Source: Nothophaeocryptopus gaeumannii (lineage: Eukaryota > Ascomycota > Dothideomycetes > Mycosphaerellales > Mycosphaerellaceae). Taken from it: DNA of 64,000 nt. The stretch spans positions 744,001 through 808,000 of the forward strand of contig JASISA010000025.1 in assembly GCA_031771865.1 (NCBI GenBank). Reading direction: 5' to 3'. Under the pieces are notes generated by a model that was given only the letters and a program-made list of their open reading frames with translations, had not been told where the DNA came from and searched no databases. The translations under genes were made by a program, and so were the position numbers. Positions 52,548 through 63,740 of the stretch are shown here, piece by piece (positions within the stretch are counted from its first letter, which is position 1; each line of letters opens with the position of its first letter).

Positions 52548-53343
52548 ATGTCGAACGAGATCATCTTCTACGACCTGCCCAGCAGAGGGCGACAACCCAC
52601 CTGCTGGTCCCTCAACCCGTGGAAAGGTCAGTTCCTACCAAGCCTCCCCATTCCACCAACCACCTTGCTTACAATTCCTAGCTCGCCTCTCCCTCAATTT
52701 CAAGAAAATTCCCTACCGGACTCAATGGGTCGAATACCCCGACCTAGCACCAAAATTCAAGTCCTATGGCATACCACCCAACGACCCATCCGTCAATCCA
52801 AATGCCTCTTACTCAAGTCCAGCGGCCAAATTCCCAGACGGAACCTACATAATGGATTCTTTCGCCATCGCTAAACACCTTGAAGAGATCCAACCGGAAC
52901 CGCCACTTCATCTGGATAGTGCGTATGTTAAGAAGGTGCAGGCTGCGATTGGGAATGTCCAGAAACGATTGACGCCGATCTGGTTACCTCGTGTTCCGGA
53001 AATGTTGCTTAATCCGAGGAGTCAGGAGTATTTCAATGAGACGAGGGAGAAGAGGGTTGGTATGCCGTTGACGGAGCTAGCGAAGAGTGATAAAGCGGGT
53101 GACGTGGCGTGGGAAGCTGCACAGCCTGGGTTTGATGAGATCAAGGGAATACTTTCCGAGAATGAAGGGCCGTACATTCTTGGGAAGGAGCCGAGTTTCG
53201 TGGATTTTGTGCTCGCTGGGTTTTGGAGATTTATGGAGAGATTGGATAAGGATGGGGATTTGTTTGGCAGGTTGATTAAGCAGGATCAGAAGTTTTTTGA
53301 GCATTTTGTGGCTTGCAAGCCGTATTTGCAGAGGAATGATTGA
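52548..53343 (+). CDS. Glutathione S-transferase-like protein
   Basis: Two exons, 52548..52626 and 52682..53343 (intron 55 nt, GTCAGT...CCTAG); 246 residues. The thioredoxin-like N-terminal domain begins IIFYDLPSRGRQPTCWSLNP and continues across the intron with LSLNFKKIPYRTQWVEYPDL. The GSH-binding cis-Pro loop corresponds to the region before DGTYIMDSFAIAKHLEE. The helical C-terminal domain ends with GPYILGKEPSFVDFVLAGF and the family's final helix. This matches the Ure2/UstS-like fungal GST group. Substrate is unknown; detoxification or a biosynthetic step are both possible. An in-frame upstream ATG (52515) would add 11 residues; the chosen one has the typical start. Confidence 0.88.
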
Positions 53344-53500
53344 GGAAAGAGGCGGGTGTGCGGTAGTCTGTGATACAATTCATTGCGATCGTATGCTAAG
53401 AAGCAATAATGCTGGGTATCTATAAAGTTCTTATCGTTTGTGGCTGAGACTTCAGTGTGCTGTACCAGCCAGACTCCGTCTCTCTAATAAGAGCGCGCAC

Positions 53501-55304
53501 CTAGACGCTTTTCTCACTCCCGCTTGGTGCAAAGCCTCCCTCGTTGTGGGTGCTCTGCTCCTTGTTCTCAAGACCTCCGGGGCCCTTGGCACCAGGCACA
53601 GCGACGCTGCTTCGCCTGCGGTGCTCTTCGGTATCGAGATAATTGACAAGCATATTTCCGTGCTTGTCGTAGCGGTTCGGTGTGTTCTTTGGCTTGGCGA
53701 CCTGGACGACATCGAACCAGCCGGTAGTCTTGTGGAAGATCTCGTCCATTTCTTCGAGGGATCTGTATGCAGTCTCTGGGTAGAAGAACCACACACATGG
53801 GACAATGAAGGCATTGATGACTGCGAATATAATGTAGGTTTGATAGCCTATGTTGGCGAATGCCTACGCGAGGATTAGCTACTGTTTCGGACAAGCAGAG
53901 CGATGGAAAAGAACGTACGATTGGCGTTATCATGACGACCATGAAGTTGAAGATCCAGTTCGCCGATGTGGAGAGCGCAGAGGATGGCGCTCTGATTCGC
54001 AAAGGCACAATTTCAGATGGGTACAGCCATGTCATTCCAAGCCATCCAATGGCGAAGAAAGTGTTGAAGACGAACAGGAAGACTGCTGCAACGATACCAG
54101 GCCCAGAACCTCCGACTGAAGTAACGGCCGCGAGAACCACCATGGAAAGCGACATGCCCACAGCACCGAACAGCATCAGTGGTCGACGTCCGACTTTCTC
54201 AATGGTGAAGACTGCAATCCAGGAGGCTAAAAAGTATTCAGTTCCGTTGCATGCAGCTAGGATACGGGAGAGGAAGCCCGAAAGGCCGATCTCTGTTTCG
54301 TAGATGGTAGCAGCGTAATAGCTGTGATGTGTTAGCACAAGTTCAAAACGTGGACAGTGAAGGACTTACGTGATAAGGTTGATACCCGAGATTTGCTGGA
54401 ACATTTGGTTCACGTATCCAAGTGCAGCTCGATGGAAGTTGCGGTCCTTGCCCATGGTGAAGACCTCTCTGAAAGTTCCTTGCGCGCTCTCGATGACGGA
54501 CTCCTTAATGGCAGCAAACTCGTTTTGAATGTATCCATCCTCTGGAGGAAGGTCGCTGAGCGCTGCCAAGACAGTGACGGCCTCGTCTTCACGCCCCTTC
54601 AAGATCAACCAACGAGGACTCTCGGGTAGTGGCAAGATAAAGACCAGTATAACGAGCGCGAAGAAGATTTGGAAGCCGATGGGAAAGCGCCAGGAGATGG
54701 TTCCCGGGACGAACGAGAAGCCGAAGTCGATCCAGTACGAGATCATGATACCTCCTGTGATGAGGGCTCCTTCGATCATGACCATCTGCCCTCGCTTGTG
54801 GGACTTCGATGTCTCGGACTGCCATGTCGGGACTGTTGATGTATTCAACCCATTTCCGACACCAGTGATAACACGTCCGACAATGAGCTGTGCGAGCCCA
54901 AAGGCGGAACACTGCAGTGCAGCTCCAACGACCATAATTGCCGAGCCAACAAAGATCGTTCGACGACGACCGAGGAATTGTCCAAGCCAGATACAGATGA
55001 CGGCACCCAGAAAACATCCCAGATTGTAAGATGCAATGGAGATGCCTTGTGTCGTAGCTTTGGGACTGTCTCCGGAGACGTTTCGAGTATCGATTTCGGG
55101 GAAAACCTTGACGAAAGACTCAAGCGTCAATAAGCCGCCCATGACACCCTGGTCATATCCGACTGTTGTTCGTTAGCTTGAGGCCTTTCTGTCATATGCT
55201 GATGTGCTGTAGTACTCACAAAGCAAGAAGTCCAAACCAGCAATGATACCAATGGCCCAGTTCAAGCTTTGGCCACGAAGGCCGAAGTATCGTTTACCAA
55301 ACAT
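53501..55304 (-). CDS. MFS sugar (hexose) transporter
   Basis: Four exons: 55304..55220, 55162..54370, 54321..53919 and 53863..53501 (introns 57, 49 and 55 nt); 547 residues with about 12 membrane segments. Sugar-transporter signatures include LDFLLFGYDQGVMGG at exon 1/2, the D-R/K-GRRR loop after TM2 (GRRRTIFVGS), PESPRWLILKGRE after TM6, the QQISGINLITYY filter in TM7 and PETAYRSLEEMDEIF after TM12. The C-terminal 80 residues are cytosolic, polar and Gly/Ser-rich. Such transporters move glucose, xylose or other monosaccharides with protons or by facilitation; the substrate is not predictable. The GTGAGT donor of intron 1 splits a Phe codon, and all junctions keep frame. Confidence 0.93.
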
Positions 55305-56716
55305 CTTGGCGGTCTGGCTTCCCTCCAATGTCTGGCAGCAAGATGACAAGCCGAAGAAGAAGAAGAAGGTCAAGAAACCAACAAGAGAGCCTTTAAAGCC
55401 ACCAAGCCTCCCAAGGACTCAGAGTTCGTAAAGGGAGAGTAGGTTTGCGCCGGCTGGAGCGTTGACCTTTTCAATCGATATAAGAGACGCCCGCCAAGTC
55501 TTGTGACACCAGCTTCGGAGGACCCCATGGGTCTCCAGCCTCCATCGAACGGGCCCTGGGTACATCCTGCTCGCGTGCTAACGTGCTGAACAGGCCCAAG
55601 CGAGCAAATGATTATCGCCCCCGGTACTGCCATATAGGGTAATCCGGGATGAGTAGGAGAGCGGTTTGCACCAACAAATCCTTGACTCCAGCCGGATCCC
55701 GTTTCTGGGGACTTTTGGTGCGGCGATGTTGCTCTCGTGGTGGCCACGCAGCGATGAGGCCCACCGTGTTGCGTCTGAACACTCCATAGCGGCTCTGATG
55801 CTGAATGAACATCCAATGAAAGTCTTTCTCGTCCGCATGAAGTTGGAGGCTAGCGGCTCTGCTTGCATCCCTGCAAAAAGCATGCTGACGTCCGACTCCA
55901 TAAGTACCGTATGGCGCCCCACGAACTGCAGCAACAGCCATATCCATGTCACGATGTGGGATGTCTCTTGACATCAGCTCTTCTCGATACATTTCATGTC
56001 GTCGCTGGGACTTCGGCGACGGGCATACAGCGATACATTTGAGACTTGGCACGGGTGTTGCGTCGGGAATGCGGGCGGATGTGAGCGAGAATCGCAGATG
56101 GACGAGCTGATGCGGTGGTCTGATGCAGGTTCATCAAGATGGATCATAATCCCATGCAGGGTGACAGTCGCCATCGCTGTTCTTGTCGGCCGCTTCAGAC
56201 GGAACACCTCAGACTCGGTGGCCCGATCGCTTGGTACAAAACCACCTAAGCTTGAGGAGCTTGTATTGCCTTCCAAGGCCTGCTGTCGCCGAGACAGAGA
56301 ACTCAATCGGCCCGCCATATATAAGGCCGCGGTATGTTCAAGCGGTGGCCTGAATTGTAGTACCGCAAGGCCACCGATACAAAGTGAAGTGGCAATGTAA
56401 CAGTGATGATCACGTTGGGACTCCACGGGGAAGGAGTCCGTCTGCAAGATATTTCTTTGAATGCGTCTACGGCAATTCCGGCATGTGGCATCCGACTCAT
56501 CCGAGTGCTGAGGCCTTTCGCATTGTGGGCCGTCAAGTACTTTGTTCCCTTTCACTGAGGAAGGACCCTTCATCTCCTCCAATGCCATCTTCTTTTCACT
56601 TCCAAGCTTTCACGTGCGCATTGCGAGCCTCAGTATGCACTTCTTCCAGCCAATCTGTCTCCGCCAATCAATCGCGCCTTCCTGTCAGATATGACCTTCC
56701 TCTTTCCTCATCTTCA
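55305..56716. promoter_or_regulatory. Long intergenic region upstream of the sugar transporter
   Basis: About 1.4 kb, the transporter promoter plus the 3' region of the next gene. A 204-codon ORF (55974-56588, minus) has no domain and I regard it as chance. No CreA-type cluster was convincing. Confidence 0.35.
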
Positions 56717-57583
56717 TCACTTGCTATGCCTCTTCTTCGCAGCGCCAGCGGCATTGGGCAACTTATTCATCTCCGACTGCCTCTGACCCCTCGTCTGGCG
56801 CGGACTTGCCCCAGTACCGACCACGACTCCTCTGCCCACCAAGTCCTTCAGCTCACGTTCGCCTAGTGAAGGACGCTCTTTCTTCTTCGGTGGTTCTGAG
56901 CCCGCAACAGAGCTTGGCTTGCGCTTGTTTGGCGGGGGCATTGATTGCGGCTCTGCAGGAGCCGAGTCGGTCTCGAGGTCTGTTACGTGTTTGACATCGG
57001 CTACGTCTCCTGGCCCTTCACGTGCAGAAGAGGTGTCGGTTTCGGGAGCCGCGATATTGGCTCGAACCAGGCGAGGTGGAGTTGACGAGCTCACATCGAA
57101 CGGCTTGTCAATTGAAGCCGACTGCTCCAGCGGTAGCGATTGACGTGATCGCTTTAGACCTTCCGGCGCCTGTGGAAATGGAATAGGTGAGGTAGCCATC
57201 TCCTCATCTTCCTCTTCAGGCTCTTCTTCGCGCATCTCTGCCTGCAGCTCACGCTTGTCGCTGCTCGAGGTCCGTGGCGCCGCGGTTGTGCTCGTTTGGA
57301 ATGGGGTACTCGTGTCCATTGTCGCGCCCGGCGGCAATGATGGTGACCGTACTGGTGGTGACGTAGAAGCGATAGGTGCCTGGCGAAATGTTGGCGGGGT
57401 CGAGCGCGTCATGTCCGCGTTTGATGATGGTTTAATCTCGGCGTCTTCTGCCTTTTGTTGAGTATACTCTGGCTTCAGCTTCTCTGGTGTCGGCGGCGGC
57501 ACGGAATAAAAGGAGTCGATCTCGTTCATGCCCTCCGAGAAGCTAAGTGCAGCGGCAAATACGTCTTCCCCATTAGGTTCCAT
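56717..57583 (-). CDS. Hypothetical disordered, probably nuclear protein
   Basis: Single exon, 288 residues from MEPNGEDVFAAALSF; the open frame begins 37 codons earlier at 57694. After a short ordered start the protein is Ser/Pro/Glu-rich and disordered, with an acidic run (EEEPEEEDEEMA) in the middle, basic patches (NKRKPSS; PPKKKERPS) and a Lys/Arg-rich C-terminal tail (AAKKRHSK) that may act as a nuclear signal. The short conserved-looking block LGERELKDLVGRGVVVG near the C-terminus is the only segment likely to fold. No family is recognised, so the function is unknown. Confidence 0.6.
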   Translation of the reverse strand: MEPNGEDVFAAALSFSEGMNEIDSFYSVPPPTPEKLKPEYTQQKAEDAEIKPSSNADMTRSTPPTFRQAPIASTSPPVRSPSLPPGATMDTSTPFQTSTTAAPRTSSSDKRELQAEMREEEPEEEDEEMATSPIPFPQAPEGLKRSRQSLPLEQSASIDKPFDVSSSTPPRLVRANIAAPETDTSSAREGPGDVADVKHVTDLETDSAPAEPQSMPPPNKRKPSSVAGSEPPKKKERPSLGERELKDLVGRGVVVGTGASPRQTRGQRQSEMNKLPNAAGAAKKRHSK

Positions 57584-58198
57584 GATGTCCGCCGGCCAAA
57601 TGCTAGTCAAGACGTTGGTGCATGTCTGTGGGAGGGAAGCCGCTTTAACAAAGTGAGCTTCCGAAGCCACAGGAGTTGAGATGAAGCGGTCCACGTGAAG
57701 TTCGTAGTCGTTGTTCGAAGGTCCCGCCAGATGCTAGCAGCTCGATTCGAGGTTTGGCTTTGCTGGAAGTTGAGTGAAAGAACAAGTTCAGGCAAACGGC
57801 GAACGCTTCGCGCGATTCTCGCGTTTGCGTAGCTTCGTTGTCGTATTTTCTGGTCTAGGGTCCTATTTGGGAGATGTCCTACTATTTGGGAGAGGTCAGT
57901 CAGTGCGCAGCGCGACCGGTGAGCCTGCGGAAGCTGTTCATCAGTAGAAGCTCAATGACCGATCATCTCACGCCTGAGGGATGAAATGAAACGTCTTGAT
58001 TGACAGCTTCAAATCATTTCTGCGATTCTGCAAGGGCTGATATCCGAGCATCATCTGCGTTCTGTCGTTCTATCCATCTCGCGAGCCATGCTCATATCAT
58101 TGATGAAACTGTTTGTATGCCACTTTCACATCTTGATCTTCGAGCCGTCCTTCCTAGTCACGGCCGTTAATCGTTCTCGTCCGTCTTTCGTCTTCGTG
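57584..58198. other. Intergenic
   Basis: About 615 nt with no supported gene. A near-duplicate phrase of 12 nt, TATTTGGGAGA, occurs twice in 57866-57893. Confidence 0.4.
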
Positions 58199-58557
58199 TT
58201 AAAAGGGTATCGCATTCCCTATCGCGCCTGAGGTATCCGCCGGGGCTCCAAGCATCCTGATCCCACGTGTCAGTGCCGCTTCAATGCTACCTTAGGTCTT
58301 GAGAGCGAACGACTCACTTCTTTCCTGCTTCTGTCGCGCAGCAACAGCACAGAATTGCCGCCGGCCAGCACACAATCGCCATCAGGATTCCAATGATAAA
58401 GCCCAGTGTAGGACCAACGATCCTAGAGGCGCAAATGTCAGATCAAGAATGAATCGATGCCGGGCGCGAAAAGCTCTTACTTGACATGGCATGGGTTCTG
58501 GTCAGTACCGCACTGAATACAGATTGGCAATGGGATTCCGAAGCCGCAGTCCGCCAT
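58199..58557 (-). CDS. Small Cys-rich single-pass membrane protein
   Basis: Two certain exons: 58557..58481 (MADCGFGIPLPICIQCGTDQ...) and a second starting at 58422, with a 58-nt intron ending CTCTAG. The second exon encodes one hydrophobic segment (GPTLGFIIGILMAIVCWPAA) followed at once by four consecutive cysteines, likely palmitoylated. If the frame is read on, it stops at 58314 (61 residues). However, that TGA overlaps a perfect GTGAGT donor, and CTGAC plus CAG follow, giving a third exon (58256..58199) and 79 residues ending IGNAIPF. I list the longer form. Cys pairs CIQC and a membrane segment next to a CCCC run recall the small BRI3-like proteins. Function is unknown. Confidence 0.6.
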
Positions 58558-59932
58558 TGCGATTGATCAATGCGGTGTAGAAGCCTCTTCGTATGGCTAT
58601 CAGGTATCAGATTAGGTTTGCGTTGCGCTGCTGGCTTGAGGAAATGTCACGGCGGCATGTGCTGGCGAGGGAGTTGTGAAGTAGACGAGAAGTGTACAAG
58701 CAAAGTCATATCGACAGAAGGCAAGTGGTATCGTCGTTGGGCCATCTTCGATCTTGTGAAGCCAAACGAGAGCCAATGACGTGCGCACACGCCATCTCAC
58801 GGATCATCACTGCCAATTCCTGACAAGCATTTGCGGACCCATTCCCGCTTCTTGGCTCCTCTTCCAACCTCTTCCTCGACGCGACTTTGACACCAAAACC
58901 CTCTGACGATACATGTACCAACTTCACACCGCACGAACTCCTCCGAGAACGCATATACGCTCAGTACAATACTATACACTCGCCCATCTGATCATAATGC
59001 TCCATCCAACGTCTTGGAAGTCAAGAAGCGACGCGTAGAGTTGGCTCTTCGCTGGCGATCGCATTGGTCCGGATAGCCTCGTACCCATTACAGGTCTTGG
59101 GGACCTTATTGCACTCCTGGATATGCCTTCGGAAGATGGTCGTCACTTGGGAATCATTTCATCGTCTTGATCGCGTGCCATTTCCGTGTCCAAAATCATT
59201 CGGGCTTGTGATCTGGCAAAAGCGAAATACGACAGTGAGCAGGAAATCGGCACATCCGCTGTCATCACGGCCGACCCGCAAATGTATGGGAGAGGTCTAG
59301 CCAGTCTCCCTTTCTGATCCAATAATCATCAAATACGCCGAGTTGTCACAGCAGAAACATTGTCGTGAAGTTGTCGACGCCCTGCGCCCTTCCGCGTGGC
59401 TGCAGAGTTGAATGTACGCGCTGATGAGTAATCACGAAGCTCCTCGCTGTGCTCAGGCCAAAACATCGCACCCCCAAGGCCAAGACCGAGGTTACCCTGG
59501 CAAGCTCTCAAGATACGGCCCTATGCGCCATACTGATCTACAGCAGAGACGCCGCATGCAAACGAAAGATGCGCGAGCTTTCGCCGTGCCGCATCACGGA
59601 TCTCCATGGCATGAGCAGTGAATGGTTGACTCAGAAGCGATGCTGCGTAATGAGGTCCTGCATGTGGCTCACAAGACGCTCTCGAGACACCCTATGTTCG
59701 AGTATTCGGCCGTTGAAAGCGACCCTCGCGTTCGGTACTTCGAAATCGAAGGTGCACGCTGCACTAGTGTAAGGTGCGAGCGCCTCGTGGCTGTTGCGAT
59801 GAACGGGCGCAAGCACGCTAAGGCACGATATGCTTTCTTCGCCTCGTCGATAAGTATATGTACCACAAGCCCCCGGCAGAACAGGTGGAACATATGACGC
59901 CCTCCTGAATTGGTCTTCATTGTCTATTAATC
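58558..59932. promoter_or_regulatory. Long divergent intergenic region
   Basis: About 1.4 kb between the small membrane protein and the drug transporter, so both promoters lie here. An open 91-codon frame at 59622-59897 has no domain. No repeat or RNA gene recognised. Confidence 0.35.
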
Positions 59933-61897
59933 ATGTCAGAAACACAAGAGCAGGTCTGTACAGAGCGCTCGGTGCCAGAGAAAGAAGTGTCGCCGGTCGA
60001 CAGCACCAAACCCGACAATCTGGACAAGGAGATTGAGTCCACGCTTGAAGGCATCGAAGTCGGAAGCAGCCATGATGTCGAACGCGACGAGGACCATCAA
60101 GACTTAGAGAAAGCCACAACGCAGGCAAGCACAGGAAGCCGACCTCCAGTGAGCAGCATCAAGACAGCACAAGACTGGACTGGGGCACACGATTCTGGCA
60201 ATCCCCTCAACTGGACGTTGGCTAAGAAGGCATGTCACTTCGTACCGGTAGCGTGTTTGGCAATGGCTGTGACAGCAGGATCGTCCCTTATTTCACCTGC
60301 GAATGCAGACCTACAGGCATACTTTCATGTCTCCAGAACGGCAGCCATCATACCATTGACACTATATGTCTGTGGCCTGGGACTCGGGCCCATCATCGCA
60401 GCGCCGCTGTCAGAACAGTAAGCATTTGGGCATGTTTCCAATGGGGAGGCTCTGACCAACTTGACCAGATTCGGAAGATCCATCGTCTACAAAGTCACCG
60501 CACCTGTCTTTATCCTCTTCCTTGTGGGAGCGGGCTTCTCGAAGTCATTCGGTAGCTTGTGCGTCTGCAGATTGCTAGCTGGAACGGCTGGCGCACCTGT
60601 ACTTGCTGTCGGTGCCGGCACGAATGCCGATATGTTCGTACCTCGAAATAGGGCGCCAGCGACATCGTTCTATATAATGATGCCTTTCTTGGGCCCAGCC
60701 ATCGGCCCTGTCATCGTGAGTCTGATACCGGGGCGATAGAAAGATGGTAGAGAAGCTGACCGAGTGGCAGGGTGGGTTCGCCGCATACTACAAAGGCTGG
60801 CAGTGGACCCAATGGTGCACAATCTTCATCGCTCTTGCTGCTTTCATCAGCTGTTTACCCATGCACGAAACCTACAAGAAGACCATACTTCAGAAACGAG
60901 CCAAGAAGCACGGCATTGCTCCACCATCCGGTCCACACGTCCTCAGTGTGCAGTATTTCAAGATCCTCTTCACCATCACACTTGCTCGACCAGTGTCGAT
61001 GATCTTCACCGAGCCTATTGTCTTGTTATTCGGAATCTACAACTCCTTCACATTCGGCGTACTCTTCACATTCTTCGCTGCTTTTCCATACACTTTCGGA
61101 AAGGTATACGGCTTCAACACCTGGCAGAGCGGCCTTACGTTCATCGCAATTGGCCTTGGGTCCATACTGGCGGCCATCACCAACGTCCTGTGTGATCGGC
61201 TGATGTACGTCAAGAGAGTGGATCGCGCAGTGCAGGAAGGGAGACTGGCTGTGATTCCTGAGGCTCGGCTCTACGCTGGCATGATGGGAGCCTTTGGCCT
61301 TCCGATCGGGTGAGTCGATATCCATTTCTGAATTGGGAGTTTGGCGACATGATGCTGATTTGGATGACAGTCTCTTCTGGTTCGCTTGGACAGCACGAGA
61401 AGGAGTACACTGGATATCGCCCGTCCTTGCATGTGTAAGTCGTAGATTCATGCCAGCCAAGAATAACAACAAAGTTGACGACGTACCGAGGTTCCGTTCG
61501 CCTGGGGGAATCTATGCCTTTTCCTCGCCGGATCGTTGTATCAAGTCGATGTGTATGTGCTCAGCTTTGCGCCCATGAACATGTTCGATGGGATTGAGAC
61601 TCACATTTGACAGGTATGGGCCCTTGAATGGAGCTTCAGCGATGGCCGCCAATGGATTGATGCGCTACGTAGCTGGAGGTTGTTTTCCGTTGTTTGCAGT
61701 GAGTATCTTGTTCCTTCCCGAGTGTGCATATATCGTGCTGACGGCGCTAGGTGCAAATGTACGAAACACTGGGCATTGCGTGGGCAACATCGCTACTTGC
61801 CTTCATCTGCACTGCCATGCTACCGATACCGTTCGTGCTCTACAAGTACGGGCCGATCATTAGGAGGAGGAGTCGATACATGGCACCAGCAGCGTAA
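59933..61897 (+). CDS. MFS drug/polyamine:H+ antiporter (DHA1 family), seven exons
   Basis: Exons 59933..60417, 60469..60715, 60771..61309, 61371..61434, 61491..61552, 61614..61698 and 61751..61897 give 542 residues. All six introns (51-61 nt) have GT-AG ends, most with good donors (GTAAGT, GTGAGT, GTATGT), and the frame holds throughout. The N-terminal ~90 residues are acidic and cytosolic, then NPLNWTLAKK precedes TM1, the usual DHA1 opening. TM segments and the loops GFGRS-like (FGRSIVYK), RLLAGTAGAPVLAVG and MYGPL/YGPLNGASAMA are typical of Flr1/Tpo-like exporters. It likely exports drugs, polyamines or organic cations at the plasma membrane; substrate unknown. The small 3' exons hide this part from a simple ORF scan. 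Confidence 0.92.
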
Positions 61898-62675
61898 GAT
61901 GGCAGCACCGCATTCAGCCGATCAAAGTGATGCTCCGCCCTCGAGTCTCTATTCTCTAATTTCCTCGTCCTATTTCTGGCGCTGTCCTTCATCATCGTTA
62001 ATGCATTGATGAATATCTCATCTGACAGGAATGAAGGACTTGAAAGTTTCAATTTTGAGACTAACATGAGGAATCGAGAGCACATATAGATGTATCAAAC
62101 AGCTCACAGGATGCCACGATCGGAGACCCTACTGTAGCCACGTGTCTGCGATGGTGACCACGAGTCGTGGCAGCAAAGTGCTTCTGGATCAACTTTTCAC
62201 CCGCCAGGTCCTCGTGGCAGTCCGCCCGATCAATTCGCCATTGACTTCGAACTTTGAGCTATTGGACAGAGCAAAAGGCCCGGAACAGGAGAAGGTTCGT
62301 ATTCTGCATTGGAGTCTCAATCCATCACAGGAGGCCATTGATCTCGAGAGCAGGATTCCTGGTCCGTGGTTGGGCAAAAAGCCGGTCTGACGTCGTGGAG
62401 CGAGTGCCGGTGCCCAACCTACATGTAGATGTCTGTCTCCCTACAGCCGCAGTGTAAGTCTTCGGCATCCCGATTGACGGCCAGCATACTGAAACCGATA
62501 GTGTACCGGAATATAGAACCGAGCCCTATGCACACATATAGCAGTAAGCGCGATGTGGTGTATGCAATGCAATGCAGGTATGGCATCGCGACTGTCGAAC
62601 CCTGAAGATCATACTCGATCACTCGAACCTTGTGTCGCAGAACGCCAGTGAGAACCCAACTGCCAACTTTCGACC
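61898..62675. other. Intergenic
   Basis: About 780 nt after the drug transporter. An 82-codon open frame at 62142-62390 reads like protein in places but shows no domain or partner exon; I do not call it. Confidence 0.35.
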
Positions 62676-63104
62676 TCACGTTTCTCGCGGTCGACTACGT
62701 ATCGATGCTCTCCGGCTCCGCGCCTCAAAATCCTGTCGCAACTCCCAATGACCCTCCGTGCCCTCAAAGCCTCCCGAGCCAACCTTGAGCCATTTCCCAA
62801 ATGCCGGCTTCCTGGCCAAGGCCTCCATCTTCGCAGGCTCACTGCTTGTTCGTATCGACAATTTCGGGTCTGAATACAGCCAACCCGGTTCGGTTTCCGT
62901 GACGAACCCGTGATGAACCGGCTTCACAAGCTGGTCACGATGCAACCACCACACCATCACAACGCTGTGCCTTTTCTCCGCAGTGACAGGGCAGGCGCCC
63001 ACAGCGGTGCCTGCAACGTCGCAGTCGATCATCACTACCATCGCGCTTATGTGGTTGTTTCGGGCGACGTCAATATTGCGCCGTTTGACATGCACAACAT
63101 GCAC
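62676..63104 (-). CDS. Possible hypothetical protein (weak)
   Basis: A 142-codon frame that reads like protein in its second half (VKPVHHGFVTETEPGWLYSD; KWLKVGSGGFEGTEGHWEL). It has no recognised domain, and the first 40 codons look random. It could be an exon of an unseen gene or a chance frame. Listed because nothing else explains the stretch. Confidence 0.22.
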   Translation of the reverse strand: MHVVHVKRRNIDVARNNHISAMVVMIDCDVAGTAVGACPVTAEKRHSVVMVWWLHRDQLVKPVHHGFVTETEPGWLYSDPKLSIRTSSEPAKMEALARKPAFGKWLKVGSGGFEGTEGHWELRQDFEARSRRASIRSRPRET

Positions 63105-63740
63105 GCCTCACGTTATCTTAAGCGCGGCGCGTTAGGGCCCATTTGAACATCGGCGACGGCCACTGGCGCGGGTAGTTTAAACGCCTACCCGAAGCGAAAA
63201 TGTCAATTGAAACTGGGTGGTGGTTGCTTGAATCGAAAACTTTTGCCTGCTGCTGCAACCAAGAAAGGGTTTCTTGGTGACGGAGGGCACATTACGCTTT
63301 GCACGCATCGTGAACCCAACTTAATGGGTCGGCCTGATCGGATGGTGGACTGGTATGCTGACTCTCTGACATTGTGTGCTGCGGTCGATGCCTTTTCTGT
63401 AAGATTTTCCCTGGAAAGATCGCTGATGCACGCGACGAGTTTCCCTGGACGAGCAATTGGGTTTATGTTCTTTCTGTTACCAATGCTCGGCCTTGTATCC
63501 GCATAGTAGCTTTTTTTGCTCTTGGTTGTCACTCCCCTCCTTTACGGCTGCCTATCCCGTTCTCTCTTAATGCATACTGAGGGTCGTCTCTCGACACTCC
63601 ACGATCTCTCCCTAATCGGGCCCGCCATCTCTAATATTGTCGTTCGTCAACCACCACCGGGCAGCTTCAATCAGCTCCCAAGTGGGTTTGATGGCATTGC
63701 CGCGGAATGCAGTCAATTGGGTGCCGGAGAAGAGACTCGT
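63105..63740. promoter_or_regulatory. Upstream region of the rhodopsin-domain gene
   Basis: About 640 nt. It is AT-richer near 63500-63540 (a TTTTTTTG run). No specific site recognised. Confidence 0.35.

Noticed and set aside
55974..56588. 204-codon minus-strand frame upstream of the hexose transporter
   Set aside because: No domain, signal or splice continuation, and random amino-acid order; longest of many chance frames in a GC-balanced region.
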